Source: Argyresthia goedartella
Lineage: Eukaryota > Arthropoda > Insecta > Lepidoptera > Argyresthiidae
Length of the DNA stretch: 64,000 bases
Direction: 5' to 3'
NCBI GenBank assembly: GCA_949825045.1
Contig: OX463816.1
Coordinates: 12,643,579 to 12,707,578, forward strand
Under the pieces are notes generated by a model. It was not told the DNA's origin, ran no database searches, and saw nothing but the letters and a program-made list of their open reading frames with translations. Below are positions 22,613 to 35,700 of the stretch, one piece after another. Positions within the stretch are counted from its first letter, which is position 1; each line of letters starts with the position of its first letter. A program made the translations under genes and the position numbers.

Positions 22613-24390
22613 CAGGGTATCCCATAAGTCATATCTCACAGCGACACCGAATGTAACCTAAGGTGCATCGAATAAGCCTAACATGACTTCAGTGTACGTT
22701 GCATGCAATTCGAGATATCAAATTCCCCATTTCTACACTGTTAGTGCCAGCCATTTCCTGAATAGCTCTATTAGTTTTTTTTTAAATGTATATGCCTTCG
22801 TGAATAGTTACATAAGAAGACACAAGTGTTATTTTGTCGATACCTACAGTAGAATATGAGAAATTGGTGACTTTAATTTTAATCTTCAGCAAAATCATTG
22901 ACTTCGCCTTTAATCTACACTGATTTTAGCAAGGCATTCGACAGAGTTAATCGCAGGCTACTAATTGGTAAACTATCTATGCTTAGCATCGGCGGCAGCC
23001 TTATCAAATAGCTGCAGTCGTATCTGGAGGGCAGAAAGTGTAGAGTAGCAATTTTTTGGCAAATCAGACTTTCAGGCTTATTAACGGGTCTCTCAGGGTT
23101 CTCATCTGGGTCAATGTTTGATGTCTTTATGAACGACATGGCTTACTTACCTCAAGCACTCGCCATTTCACTTGTTCGCCGATGACCTTCAGTTAACCAA
23201 GCCTATTGCTTCACTAAACGACGCTAATCTCTCACTAGTATCTCATTGGGCATAAAATACTTCTCTATCCGTGTTATTGGTATTTTGCTGGATAGTAGGC
23301 TTAAGTTTGACAAACATATTGAGAAAATTACATCCAAGAGGGTTTGCTATTTGCAATAGCAAGAATTTTAAGGAAACTTCTACAAAGATAAACTTATTCA
23401 ACACACTGGTACGATCACAGCTTAAGTACAGTAGCGTGATCTGGAACCCCCAACGCAGTGTTGACTCTAACAGGGTAGAAAGCGTACTGAGAAGATTTGT
23501 GAAGAGTATGGTGATAACAAAGTCAAGAGCCTACCCAGTTACAACTCGCGTATGATGCATAATAACATCGTCATCCCGGCGGCTCGTAGAAAAAGACTTG
23601 ATTTAATCTTTTTAGATAAGCTGGTCGACGGAACTCTAACTGTCCTGATCTACTGAGCAAAATCACATTCAATACATCAAAGAGACTACCGCAGCCGAAC
23701 TAAATGCTATTCTTCTCGCCTTCAGTTAAAACCAATCTAGTTTCCAACGAGCCGCTGCAGAGACTTTGCAAACTATAAATTGAACTCAGGGCCAAAAACC
23801 TTGAACTTGAAGTACATACCTATTTTGGCGAGTCTTAATAGTTTTAGGGCATGCTCGATAAAGTCAATCTGGAGCAAATAGTTTTTAAAATCAACGTAAC
23901 TAAATAATGTAGTTTGCTATATATTTTGTTTATTTCTGTTGAATTTTAAATGTTTAAATAATCTATATAAGTCGTCACAATCTTATTTTTCCGTAATTTT
24001 AGGAATCTTTTATAATTATTAATTTTATGTAGTCGCATTGCATGCTGTGATCTTTTTAAATCAAGATAGCATAAATCAATTGTTATAGTTAATTATCTAT
24101 TCAGTGCCTGTATTGCTTAATCTTGTAAAAGATCCATAATAAATAAATAAATTAATTAATTAAATAACACTTTTGGCGTCATAGGTAACTATTCATGATA
24201 GCGCAGAAATTTAAAAACCTAAAAAGGGGGCTATCCAAGAAATGGCTAATACTAAGTAAATAAAACTTTTAAATCGATATATCTATAATTACATGCAACT
24301 TTCACCGAGGTCATGTTAGACTAATTCGATGCATCTAAGGCAGGTCTACCTTCGGTGTCGCCGTGGGATATTTCTTATGGGACAACCCTG
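22613..24390. mobile_element. TIR element with arms of about 160-190 bp
   Basis: The left arm 22613-22770 starts CAGGGTATCCCATAAG and continues CACAGCGACACCGAATG, GGTGCATCGAATAAGCC, CAGCCATTTCCTGAATAGC. The right arm 24215-24390, read inward, starts CAGGGTTGTCCCATAAG and follows the same order. The arms are co-linear over their length. A LINE fragment takes up the middle. Confidence 0.75.
22880..24170 (+). pseudogene. LINE reverse transcriptase fragment inside the TIR element
   Basis: Plus-strand frames with shifts show DFSKAFDRVNRRLL (motif A) and SYLEGRKCRVA, then SGSMFDVFMNDMA (motif B region) and HLFADDLQLTKP (motif C, FADD). A C-terminal part follows (NTLVRSQLKYSSVIWNPQ, a common LINE thumb pattern). 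The 3' end is an AATA/AATT tail at about 24137-24168. It is 5'-truncated and many stops make it dead. Confidence 0.8.
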
Positions 24391-24439
24391 AATAGTAAAA
24401 CCATAGTAAAGAAAATAGTCGTCCGTGGAGAGCTCTGAG

Positions 24440-24600
24440 ATCTTGAGAGTTTCACGTTTGCTTCTCACGCAGGAGATGCAGGTTCAAAACCCGGTGCTGA
24501 CCGTGTACCAATGAGATAAGTAATTTATCTTCCCCTCTCATATCTTAGACAACGATTGGGAAAAATAGGTAGAGAACGTATAGAATAAAAGTTGTAGGAA
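24440..24600 (+). mobile_element. tRNA-like SINE copy
   Basis: Contains CAGGTTCAAAACCCGGTGCT (box B like) and GACCGTGTACCAATGAG, matching the minus-strand copies at 15640-15800 and 33147-33290. Confidence 0.5.
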
Positions 24601-26020
24601 AAATTATCAGCTCTCTTATGAAGTACAACAAAATTTTGGAATGAATGGATGGATACTTCGTCTCTTCAGAGATGCAAGTAAAATACCAAAAAACGAGAAT
24701 TTCTTTATGCCTGGGGGTTCACGTTTTTTCAATTAAGGCAGGACTTTTAGAATGTTTGTCTCCTAACTAGTCAAAACACAGTTCTGAAGTCAAACTTTCT
24801 GTTTTGGGCTTTTCCATATACAGTCATTCGAGTCATTTGAATATTATTGTTGCATTACTATGACTCGGCCAAACCATATCATACCTAATATGATTAACGC
24901 TCACCAAACTAAGCGCCAATTTTTACGAAATGGCTGTGAAATTTGAGACTTTACAATGTCTACTAAAAATTAGGGTAATGGAATTCCTTAATATCTTATC
25001 CTTTCCTTTCCTCATCCGTACGTGACGGAGGAGCATGAGGATCTATAGGATATTTGGCTTGAACGAAATTAAGTATATTTATTTGTGTATCACGTACACA
25101 AATAAATATACTGATGAAGGTCGAGTACCTAAGGTTCGTTGTGTGTGACCCAGCGCGCCGTGAAATATAATGTCTTGGTTTAAATTATTCCTGCCGTGTA
25201 GCGTGTAGTGTAACTATGTAAATTATCTCGCCAACCAACTCCCAGTATTACCTGTATTTTCTTAAAATAAAGGAAACCTATGTTTTTTCTTCTGGAAACG
25301 TATAAAAACACTTTTATATGTAAGTTTTTATATTTTTGAAACGTACTTAGCAATAGACAACAGTCGCGTCGCGCGTCGATATCTTCAATAAACATTAGAA
25401 TATAAAACTCATATCAATAATTATATAAGATCTACAACAATAAATTTCACTTCATAATTATCATTCATTTGTCTAGTACCTACCTACCAGTCTTACCAGA
25501 TTCCTCCGCACTGTGGCCGCAGCATACGTTATAAGGTTTTTTTAAATATGCGTTTACGTCTTCAAGACAAGGATAATATCAAGAAGGACCGATTCGCCTA
25601 CTATACTAGAGGCATGCGTCAAAATCGGAGGTGTTACTGAGGTTTTATCCTATCCACGATTTGAAACGCTTACATAGAATATCTCCTATAGCCTTCACAG
25701 AAATTGCATATAAGGTTAAAGTAACTGCAACACGATGTGTTGAGATGTTCTCTCTCACAAACGAGCTAGAGCCATTAGCGCAGGTACAGCTTGCAGTATT
25801 GGGTGACAGGGTCGGATATGTACGGCACTGTTAGGAGAGAATCTGACAGGCTGAGCCACGACGTCGACTCTTTGCGATCTAGGAGGTTCGGAGTATTTCT
25901 GCATTAGCAACATCTCCGTGGCCGCAAACGCTTCCTGTACTACGTGCTGTTGACAAAATATAATCTATTAGTTTTTTGAGAGAGTGACTATAAGAATTCC
26001 ATGATTTTTCCTTGGCCTGC
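24600..26020. other. No gene seen
   Basis: AT-rich with a moderately GC-richer part at 25500-25950 that holds only short, unsupported frames. Confidence 0.45.
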
Positions 26021-26631
26021 AATTGACAACATTTCATTTTTGTTTAGGTAAAAAGATTTAATGTCCATTGATATATATTTGAATGCTTAATACGAAACAC
26101 ATTTAAATAAATTTTTCCATTCATTCGTTTTAAAGATACTTTGAAAATAATTCAGATATCGAGGATGTAGGCAGAAGAACTACAAATACCTTTGCCTAGC
26201 AAAAAAATATAACTAGCCGACACTCGTTTCGGTTCGGTTTGTTTGTGTTTTCAGAAAGAAAAAGCCGCATAAAACTAACAGAAGAATAGCACTATACAAG
26301 TTCTACACCTGCAAAAGAGATAGCTTGTAAGGTGGGCTCATGGCGGGCGTCAACTGAGACGTTCAAACCGAACGCAGCCTTTGTTTTTTTTAACTTTCTG
26401 GGACAGGCAAAGACAAAGCCTTGACAATGACATTTTTGTATGTTCTGGCAAAGGTAATATGACCCATTATGCCTATATCAACTTTTTCCAAAAACTCAAG
26501 ATATAAAAAATTATTTAAATATCAAAATAAAAATTTTGGAAAATGTTAAAATGAAAATCCCTTAAGCTCTCGACCAACTTTCGAATTAGCTTTTAAAATT
26601 AGAGGGTTAATAATTTGAAATGTTGTGAATT
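26021..26631 (-). mobile_element. TIR element, 611 bp
   Basis: Ends AATTGACAACATTTCA and TGAAATGTTGTGAATT. The reverse complement of the whole matches 46478-48380, where the same ends enclose a longer, interrupted body. It lies within about 120 bp of the recognised 3' part of the minus-strand M14-like gene. Confidence 0.75.
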
Positions 26632-26752
26632 GAGATATCCTCGAATTTTAAATTTCTTGGCAATTATCATATCGTACCGTTTCCGAAAGGCACATATTCC
26701 GAAATGAACTTAGACAAAGTAATAAAATACCACGTTATGTAAAAAAACTCAC

Positions 26753-29700
26753 TTCCATTATTGGTTTCGAATCATATCTGTCTGCGGGTCGGTACATCAT
26801 GATGGTGTATGTCCCCTCAATGCCAAGGTGGCCATCCATCCAGTCTTCGATACCACCAGCATACAATGCTGAAACCACGAACAGTTAACGTAAACGATCG
26901 TGTTCATGTTCGTATTGTGATCAGAGACGCGGAAGACTCAAATTAAACGCATTTGGGAATTGGATGCCCACAAGAGACACTGTTTCAGTATACCTATATA
27001 ACAATAAAACGTTTATTTTTCAAAGTAGAAATTTTAAGTACTATAGTATATGCCAATAAGCCACTAGTCATTAGGATTCCTGGTGTTGTGGGGACAAGTC
27101 TCTTCCAGACCATTTATAAAAAATTGTTGAAGCATAACTATATATTAAGGTAATAAGCGTATTACCAGTAAAAGATCAGAATTTAAAAAAAGCAGTATTT
27201 ATACCTATACGGAGTGTTTGGAGTAGGGTGCGACAATTTTTTGGGGATTAGGGGGAGTCAGTCTTCAGTAGCATAGTAGTTGAGATTTTATTGTAAAGGC
27301 TCCGTTGAAAAACACCCAAAATCTTTCACTGAATGCATAATATTTTCATTTTTTCTTGAAACAATTGCACAAAACATTTTTTTCTGTATTTTTTATATGT
27401 ATCCTTCCTAAATAAATCATAAGTTAGAACAGCTACTCAACAAAAAATAAAGTTATTAACTTCGAAGTTAATGGAATTTGAAATCGTTGAGAGTAAGTTA
27501 ATTATGCTCAGTAATATGTGCTGGGTGATGGGGCACAAGTACTTCCTGCAGACGTGAACAACAGTCCCCCCAAGCCCAAGATATAGGTCATTAACGGCGG
27601 GTGCATACGTTTCCACCATGTTGAAACCAATTATATTGTTCGAGACTTATAAAGGCCGATAAGCCGACCTTGGCGACCCATCTTGATTTGTTCACCAAAA
27701 AGTGAAGAAATACCTAATGTGTGGGCAAGCCGTTAGAATGTGTGAAGTGAAAAAGATTTAATGCGACATTAAATTCTTACTAGCCCTTAGTTTTCATTAA
27801 GCAGAATTTAGAAATAATTTTCTTACCTTGAGACGATTTACAATTTAATAATTTTCCAAAACCACAACTTTATTTCTTGTATACCAGAAAATGTTGTTAG
27901 AAATTTTATTTATTTAGAAATAATAATAATCTTAGAATACAGGAAAATATGTATTGTACAGATGGTGTAACAAATAATAAAAATATAATGGATGAAGTGA
28001 AAAAATATTTATTTTATAAGGGTCCAGAACCATTACAAATTAAAACTCAATCACTGTGCAATCGAGGTCCCAATTTCAAGGAGAAATGTGTTCACTACAA
28101 ATCCCTCTGCTCTCCAAAGTAGTGCATTGATGTAGAGGCTGAAAGTTCAGTAATAGATGGACGAGTGAGTTTGAGGGCTGAGCCGCAGGCGAGGTATTAT
28201 TATTTATGTTAAAAACAATTCACAAATAATTAAGGCTCATTATTTTGAAAATATAACAGGTAGGTACTCTTAAAACCTCGAAGCAGGCTATTTCGATATG
28301 CGCGATATACAGAACACTGTTCATTACAGAACTCAAACACTTGATTATGACACATTGTAAGGATGACTGTATTCTGATCACAGGTAATAAAAATATACAT
28401 CTAACGACGACGTCAAAGCAAAGGGAAGATTATCTAGATATGCTGTCCGAGCGTGGTCTTCTCTGTGGAGTCTCAGAGTATACGCGTATCGAAATGAGAA
28501 AAAGTGAAGTATGTAAGTGTTGCATAGATCACATTTTTGCCAGACTCCCCACATTGGACCCGTACTCGGTCGCTATTGATACTGTATCGGCAGACCACCA
28601 CGTAGTTGTCATGCCGCCGACTGGAATGCCAATCATTACATGCAAGATCCTGATGATATTTACAACTTTCTCATAACAAACTTGAATCAAGGCGTCAAAC
28701 GTGGCTAGGATGATCACACACAATTCATCTAAAAAACGATTTTGTGAACCATGGTTTACTAAAAACATCAAAACATTGTGTGAAAATAAAGACTTAGCAT
28801 TCAATTCATGGAGAAAAGATAGTAGTAATGTAGAAAAAAGATTAGCTTTTAGCAAAATAATAAATAAAACACAAAAGTTACAGAACACAATAGAAACACT
28901 TACAATAAAAATAATTTTACTAACTCCAGAAAAATGTGGCAAGTTGTAAATAATATTTGTGGTCGAACTACTAATCCTATTGACCAAGCCACCCTAAACG
29001 CATTTAGCTCGCAAAATATTACTCCAAAAGCGAAAGCCAAAATCTTGGCTTTGGTGAATCTGTCCAAAATATACTACCCAAAAGTGACGTGAATTTATAC
29101 AATGAACGGCTAGCGTAAGTATACGCTACCAGAAAGCCACAGCGGGCAAAATATCAAAAATCTCAACGATCACAAAGCCCCGGGATCATTGTCAGGTCAT
29201 TGACATTAAAAACATTACCGATAATATTGCCTCAACCATATACAATCTTATTAATACTTCTGTTAAAACAGGCCAATATCCTGATGGGCTTAAGATAGGA
29301 TGCATATTTAAACCAGTATTTAAAAAGGGCAAGCGCGATAATGCTTCAGACTATCGGCCTATCACATTGCTGTCTTGGATAGAAAAAATTATAGAAAAAT
29401 TTGTTTGTATTCATAAATATTCATAAATTTTACCAATCAAATAACTTATTTTTCGACAGCCAGTATGGATTCCAGCCCCAAAAAAGCACATCGATGTGAC
29501 TGAAAAAATACAGACGTAATTAATTAATACCCACTTTAATGATAAAATGTAGGTTCCGGCCCTCTTTATGGGCTTTTACAGAGCATTCGATCTTGATCAT
29601 AAAAACTAGTAAAAAAGATGGACGAAAATAGCATCATTTACTGCGCTGGTGTGAAAGCTATCTCCAAAACAGATCTTCATATGTCGCTACAGACGATAGC

Positions 29701-32700
29701 CTCAGTGACCAAAGGTCAGCTTCTGTAGGAACGGCCCAGGGCTCGGTGCTCGGGCTCTTGCATTTTCTGACCTATGCAAATGACATGTGTGACTGCCTTG
29801 ACTCTTGCTCAGCATATCAGTTCGCTGATGACACCTGCTTAATTTTCGCCAGTGAAGATGTGAACTCCGCGATCTGTAAACTTCAAGCTGACTTCGACAA
29901 GCTCAAGGAATGGTGTCATGACTCTAGCTTAGTTTTTAACAGCGACAAAACAAAAGTCATGCTCATCAAGTCACCAAACTTGAAAGGTAAACTTGAACGG
30001 CAACCTGTATCGCATACCCATAATTGTATGAACGATCATAGTGTAACTAAATCTTTCCACTGCCCCAACATCGAAGTTGTCAACTCGCATATCTACCTAG
30101 GACTGGTGATTGACCATAAGTTTAATTGGAGTTATCAAATACAACGAGTCAAAGCTGCGAGCTTTTCTAGCGAATATTTGCATCATAAAAATCGCCTACC
30201 TTTTAACATTATGCTGATGCTGTACAATACTCTGTCAGATTCTGTATTCTCCTATGGACTCAGCAGCTATGGACTCACTCATAAATCATACCTCGACTGT
30301 ATACTTCGTCTACAAATTTAAATACTAAAAATAATAGTACCTAAAAAAAACAGACTCCAGTACGGAAATGATGAGCTCAAACTATTTAAACACTGTAAAT
30401 CACTTCGAGTACACAACCACAGACACTGTGACACAACAAAGTAGATTACGCACTATTAAAAGAAGAATTCCTTAACTTATCCGTCCAAATACCGCTAGAA
30501 AAATTGGCACCAGAAGCTCGCCGAGGAAAAACTTGACGACTGTAGGAGCTGCTAACTACTACGGAAAACGCCGAATTTCATATCTTGTTCCTCGTCTTCT
30601 TAACAGTCTCTGTGCCGAACTTAAACCGTCAATCAACCACAGATTAAAATCACAACTTATATCATTACTACCATAATTCTACACGAACTTTTATTGTGGC
30701 TCTTAGCCAGCGAACGACCTCACGATATTTTTTTATGTAACTACCTAGTTAGTTAGGAAATACCTACATACTAATGTAGTTTAATTGTTTAATACAAACA
30801 AACCCTTGTGGATTAAGTAGTAACCCCAAGTTAAATAAATACAAGAAACTCTGTAGAATCGATAAGAAGACATTACATAGTAGAGTCATCAAAAATAATT
30901 GCTTTCAACATGGTGAAAACGTATGCACCCGCCGTTAAAAATCTATCGCGGGGGATTATTGCTGCATGAAATACTTGGATGGATCACCCACCACAAGACT
31001 GAGCAAAATTATCTTACCTCGACGATTTATAAATTTCGAAATGAAATGAAATGAAATGAAGTCCAAAAATAATTTTTTTGGTCAATAGTTGTTAGAACTT
31101 ATGATTTCTAGATATCTCACCCACAAGCACAGTGCAACTGAGGTACGAATTTCAAGCAGAAATGTTTTCACTACAAATCCCTCTACTCCCCAAAATAGTT
31201 TACTGTTGTAGAGACTGAAAATTAAGCTCTCATCATCTTTGGCCTACCTAGAGTTTTTCATGACTACTGGGAGGGAATAAAATTAATTACTCAGGAAAAT
31301 AATTTTTAGATAAATTAGGTACGAAAATCCGTCTGGCGGAATCCGCCCTCAGATGAACGAAAGTCTTTGGTCCGCCATCTACCGCAATTGACAGCCCAAT
31401 TCAGCCACGTTTTTATGGGATCATTATTTGTATGTCAAATAAAAAAAAACCTGAGCGACGGCATTCTATGTAGGTAAAAACCGACACTGTATGAAGCGCC
31501 ATCCATTAAAATGTGAAAGAACCATAGCAAACAAGCGAACAATGATTTTTTCACGCCACTGCTCGGAAATATGGCCAAAGATGGATTGAAATGAGAGTAG
31601 AAAGTTAAGTAGTTCTTAGTAGTACAATTCAAAAACAGTCCAACAATGTAGATTTGCAAAGTAAAATGTAGTGTTTAGCGGCCTTTTTAGGGTTCCAAAC
31701 GGGACCCTATTACTAAGACTTCGCTGTCCGTCCGTCCGTCCGTCCGTCCGTCCGTCTGTCACCAGGCTGTATCTCAAGAACCTAGCTAGCTAGAGAGTTG
31801 AAATTTTCACAGATTATGTATTTCTGTTGCCGCTATAACAACAAATACTAAAAAACAGGATAAAATAAATATTTAAGGGGGCTCCCATACAACAATACCA
31901 CATACAAACTTATGGATGCACCTGGTTACGTACATGGAGTGTGAAAGTAACCGCACCAATAACTTTGTAAACAATATTTTGCTGTGTAAAATCCAAACTA
32001 TTCACTCCACACCATCGCTTCAATTGAACGGTGGTACGGAACCCTTCGTGCGCGATTTAGACTCGCACTTGGCCGGTTTTTTACTTTCTACTCTGCTATT
32101 GGTCGATTATTTTTGACATTAGTAACTCGTTCAGAAAATAATGTCTGCCCTTGCTTCCGCTAGGTGCCGCTGGCGTAGTTGGAAGCCAAGAGGTTCATTC
32201 ATCTGAGTTTATACTTCGTCCACTTTTAATGGTTTTTGACAGCTCAAAACATTTTTGACCTTTGCAATGAAAAAAACATTTCCTTGTCATTCCACAACTG
32301 CCCTAATGCGAATATAAATATTACTTCTAATTAAACTGTGTACTCAACATGTTTTATTTCCTTACATAGTAAATGCCTCGGTAGAAAGTGCAATAGATGG
32401 ACTCGCATCTTCGCGGGCCGAGCCGCAGGTGAACTAACTCGTCCATCTATTGCTTACTTTCTATACCTGACTATTTCTGGCCTGTTCAAACAAGCCAGAA
32501 ATGTTTTTGTTGTCCTGATTAACTATTCATTGTTTTGCGGCGCGATTAGTAACCATTTTTCGCCAAATTTTCGAGCAGTGGATTGAAAAAAATTGTCGCA
32601 ATGTACTCCAAACACCTGTATATATTCCTACAAGTTAAATGTTATACTTAATTACATTGTTTTAAACTTACGCAAGAATTCAGAAGTTTGTCCAGCAAAG

Positions 32701-35700
32701 TACTTGCGATTGTTGATGTTGTACGCAGCCGCCGCGGCAGCAGACGCTCGACTTTTCTATTCCAGAGAAAAAATACAAAATAATATCCAATATGAGGAAG
32801 TTTGCATGTAAAAGATATAGAAGAGCACGCTTACATGGACAACATCTTGAGCACGTTTTTTCTTTGTATGCGAATATGGATACATCACGCCCTGAAAAAT
32901 AACCAAATTAAGTATTTAATATCACAACGTCACGGGCTGAAAGGAAGTAATTGGGATCCACTAAAGTGCACTTAAAGAAAGGGAACCTATACCTCCACTC
33001 GCCGATCGCAGCAAGCGCCGCTCCGGTCAAGTTGTGAAACATAGAACAGCGTCACGCCTTTTCCCATACGGGATAGCAGAGGTTAAGTTGATTATTCAAA
33101 TAAAATGAGTGACAGGGGGCTAGACAATCGCCGCTGCTATAGAGATACATTATGAAGGTTTCCTCACGATGTATTCCATCTCCGTTAGAACGTCCTTATA
33201 CTGAACATAAGATAATTACTTTTCTCGTTGGTACATGGTCAGCACCAGATTTGAACCCGCACTAGCCCACAGAGCTTACACAATTTCAAATCCAATTTGT
33301 GAATAGTATAAAAAGTGTTCTAACCAGGGTTCCGCCCTCTTTGAAGGCGATGAAGGTAGTGGGTTGCATTTTTCCCTGCTCTAGATATTTCGTCAGCGCG
33401 AATGTTTCTACTTCACTGAGCTGGTGGTCTCCCGCATACAGCTCGCCGCAAGGGTGCTCCAACCTCAGTTCAGTTCCTGTAAGTGGTTTTAGCGAAGGAC
33501 AGGTAAAAAACAATAAAAACTTTCTGAGAAACCCTCCCGAGTTAAACGAAGTTTAGCATCAAACATTCCTACGATGGTGTCAGTTTTATTTGCATGGCGG
33601 AGCGTGGTACATTCCGCGGGAACGTATAACCTCGACAGACGCAATCGTAACTTGGAGTGGTTAAAAATAAGATATGTATGATCGTGGGATATACCGACTT
33701 CACACTAAGCCGGTAATAACACACGCCAAAATGTATATCATACCCGGAATCCATTGATATTCAAAGTTTCTGTCTAAATTGATGCCGTAGCACGACTGGA
33801 GGAAGCAGCGCAATCCAAATTTCTCGCAAGAAATGCAAGACTCTAGTTTATTGCCTTCGTCTTTGCAAAGTTCCCAGTTTTGACGAAGATTTTTCTTCCA
33901 TTCTCGACGCTGGTGGAAGAATTTAAGAGAAATACATTCACCGGTCCACACTACAATAATCAAGTACTTACAAAGTTTTATATCTAAATATACATACAAC
34001 TGGAAAACTTGTTGAGTACTCATATCCGTCAGGGTTGAACACAGGAATGATCCAGAAACGATACTTGCCGAGGATGTCAGTGTGGAACTCACTGTGCTCT
34101 ATCAACTGATAGAGTAGAAACATTGCTGACGCCACCGCATAGTGATCGCGACCCTGAATTCCTGCAAGTGATAACAGGTTGATTTTCATAGGTCCTCCAA
34201 GTATAACTATTCGAATCCTTATTATACTGGTGGTTCTGTGAGAAAGGTAGACCTCGCTTGTTTAAAATTTCAAGCTTGTAGATCTGCTAGAAGTACATTA
34301 GAATTTTGATGATCGCTGATGATGAGTCATAAAATGACGAAACTTTGAACGGCTGTCGTTTCCAATTTATAACTAAAATTGGCTGAATTTTTGGGAATTC
34401 GTCTATTTGGATTGTGGCCTAATAGTAACAGAACATTCAGGGTCTATCTACAAAATTAGTTTGGGGCTAGATCAATGTGTGTAAATAGTGTCCAAGGTAT
34501 TTATTATTATTAGTTACAGGGGGGTCGAAAATACCCAGAAGTGCTTCCCCCTCCACTCCCTCTTTTGGATTTTGTTCGCAACATCTTATATTGAATAAAG
34601 TCCTTAGTGTGCTTCTCAAATTTTATTGAAATCCGTTGATAAATAATGCAACAGCAAACTTCCGCCTCTTCCTCCTGTTTCCGCCCTAATCAAAAATAGT
34701 GATTGACAAAAAAAGGGAAATATTAAAATGCACATCAATAATACTGATTTGCACAGCAAATATCAGGGCAAAATGCTGCGGTAGCTTAGGTGAAGGGTAG
34801 AGGGGGTAAGCGAAGTGAAGCCTCCTTTATCCTTGGTATTAGGTTGAACATGCAAGAATAACAAAAATACTTAATACATAAACTTGAGTACACATAAAAT
34901 ATTTAAAACATAAAAATTGTTTTGGCTGATCTTTTTTGTGTGCAAATCAGTATTTTTGATGTGCGATTAAATACAAGCCCAAACAATATTTTTTTCTGTA
35001 AAGTCGGTTTACGGACGATAATTTTACGTGATAACTTCCTGTGAATCGGTTAGGCCGATCGTGCCTCTCTATCACTTGTTCCGCGCTCTCGCTTGTACGC
35101 TCGGCTCAGGCGGAACGTAACACTTTTTCGTGCGTGCAGCCGGCCCTCATCGATTCATAAGACGTTATGACTTCAATAATAATCAAGTAACTTGTGCGCC
35201 AATTTTCATCAAAATCGGTGAAAAAATGCGACCTATAGGCTAGAATAGACAAGACAGACGAAGGCATTTTTGACCAATCTCGAAATTGGACGCTTCGCTC
35301 GCTCGGTCAACTATCAGTACTGTACCTGCAACTACCATGACAGTCTCTTTAGCGGACACCATTTGCCCGGAACTGGGGTCGTCCACAATCATCATATAAA
35401 TAGGGTTTTCCATAGTAGTCATATTCCCGTTTGTGATATCCACCCATTCAGCGAGTGGGCTTTCAGACCACTGCTTCAGTTTTAAAACAATCTACGAAAA
35501 CAAAATCTGTTAATATTTATAGCTGGTATCAAACATTTTATCAATCTTAATGTGTCGATTGGTTATTTATACCTCAGGTAAAGAAGCTGATGTATTAAAT
35601 CCAAATGGTCTAATATTTAGAAGACTGCAGTGTTTTTGACTGTGGTTTGTTTCAATTAGATCAGGTTTTTGAATTATTTTAGCTGTAGTGCGCTCAGACG

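Noticed and set aside
30960..31010. 5S rRNA-like word (ACTTGGATGGATCACCCA)
   Set aside because: Only a short resemblance, no further 5S sequence on either side.
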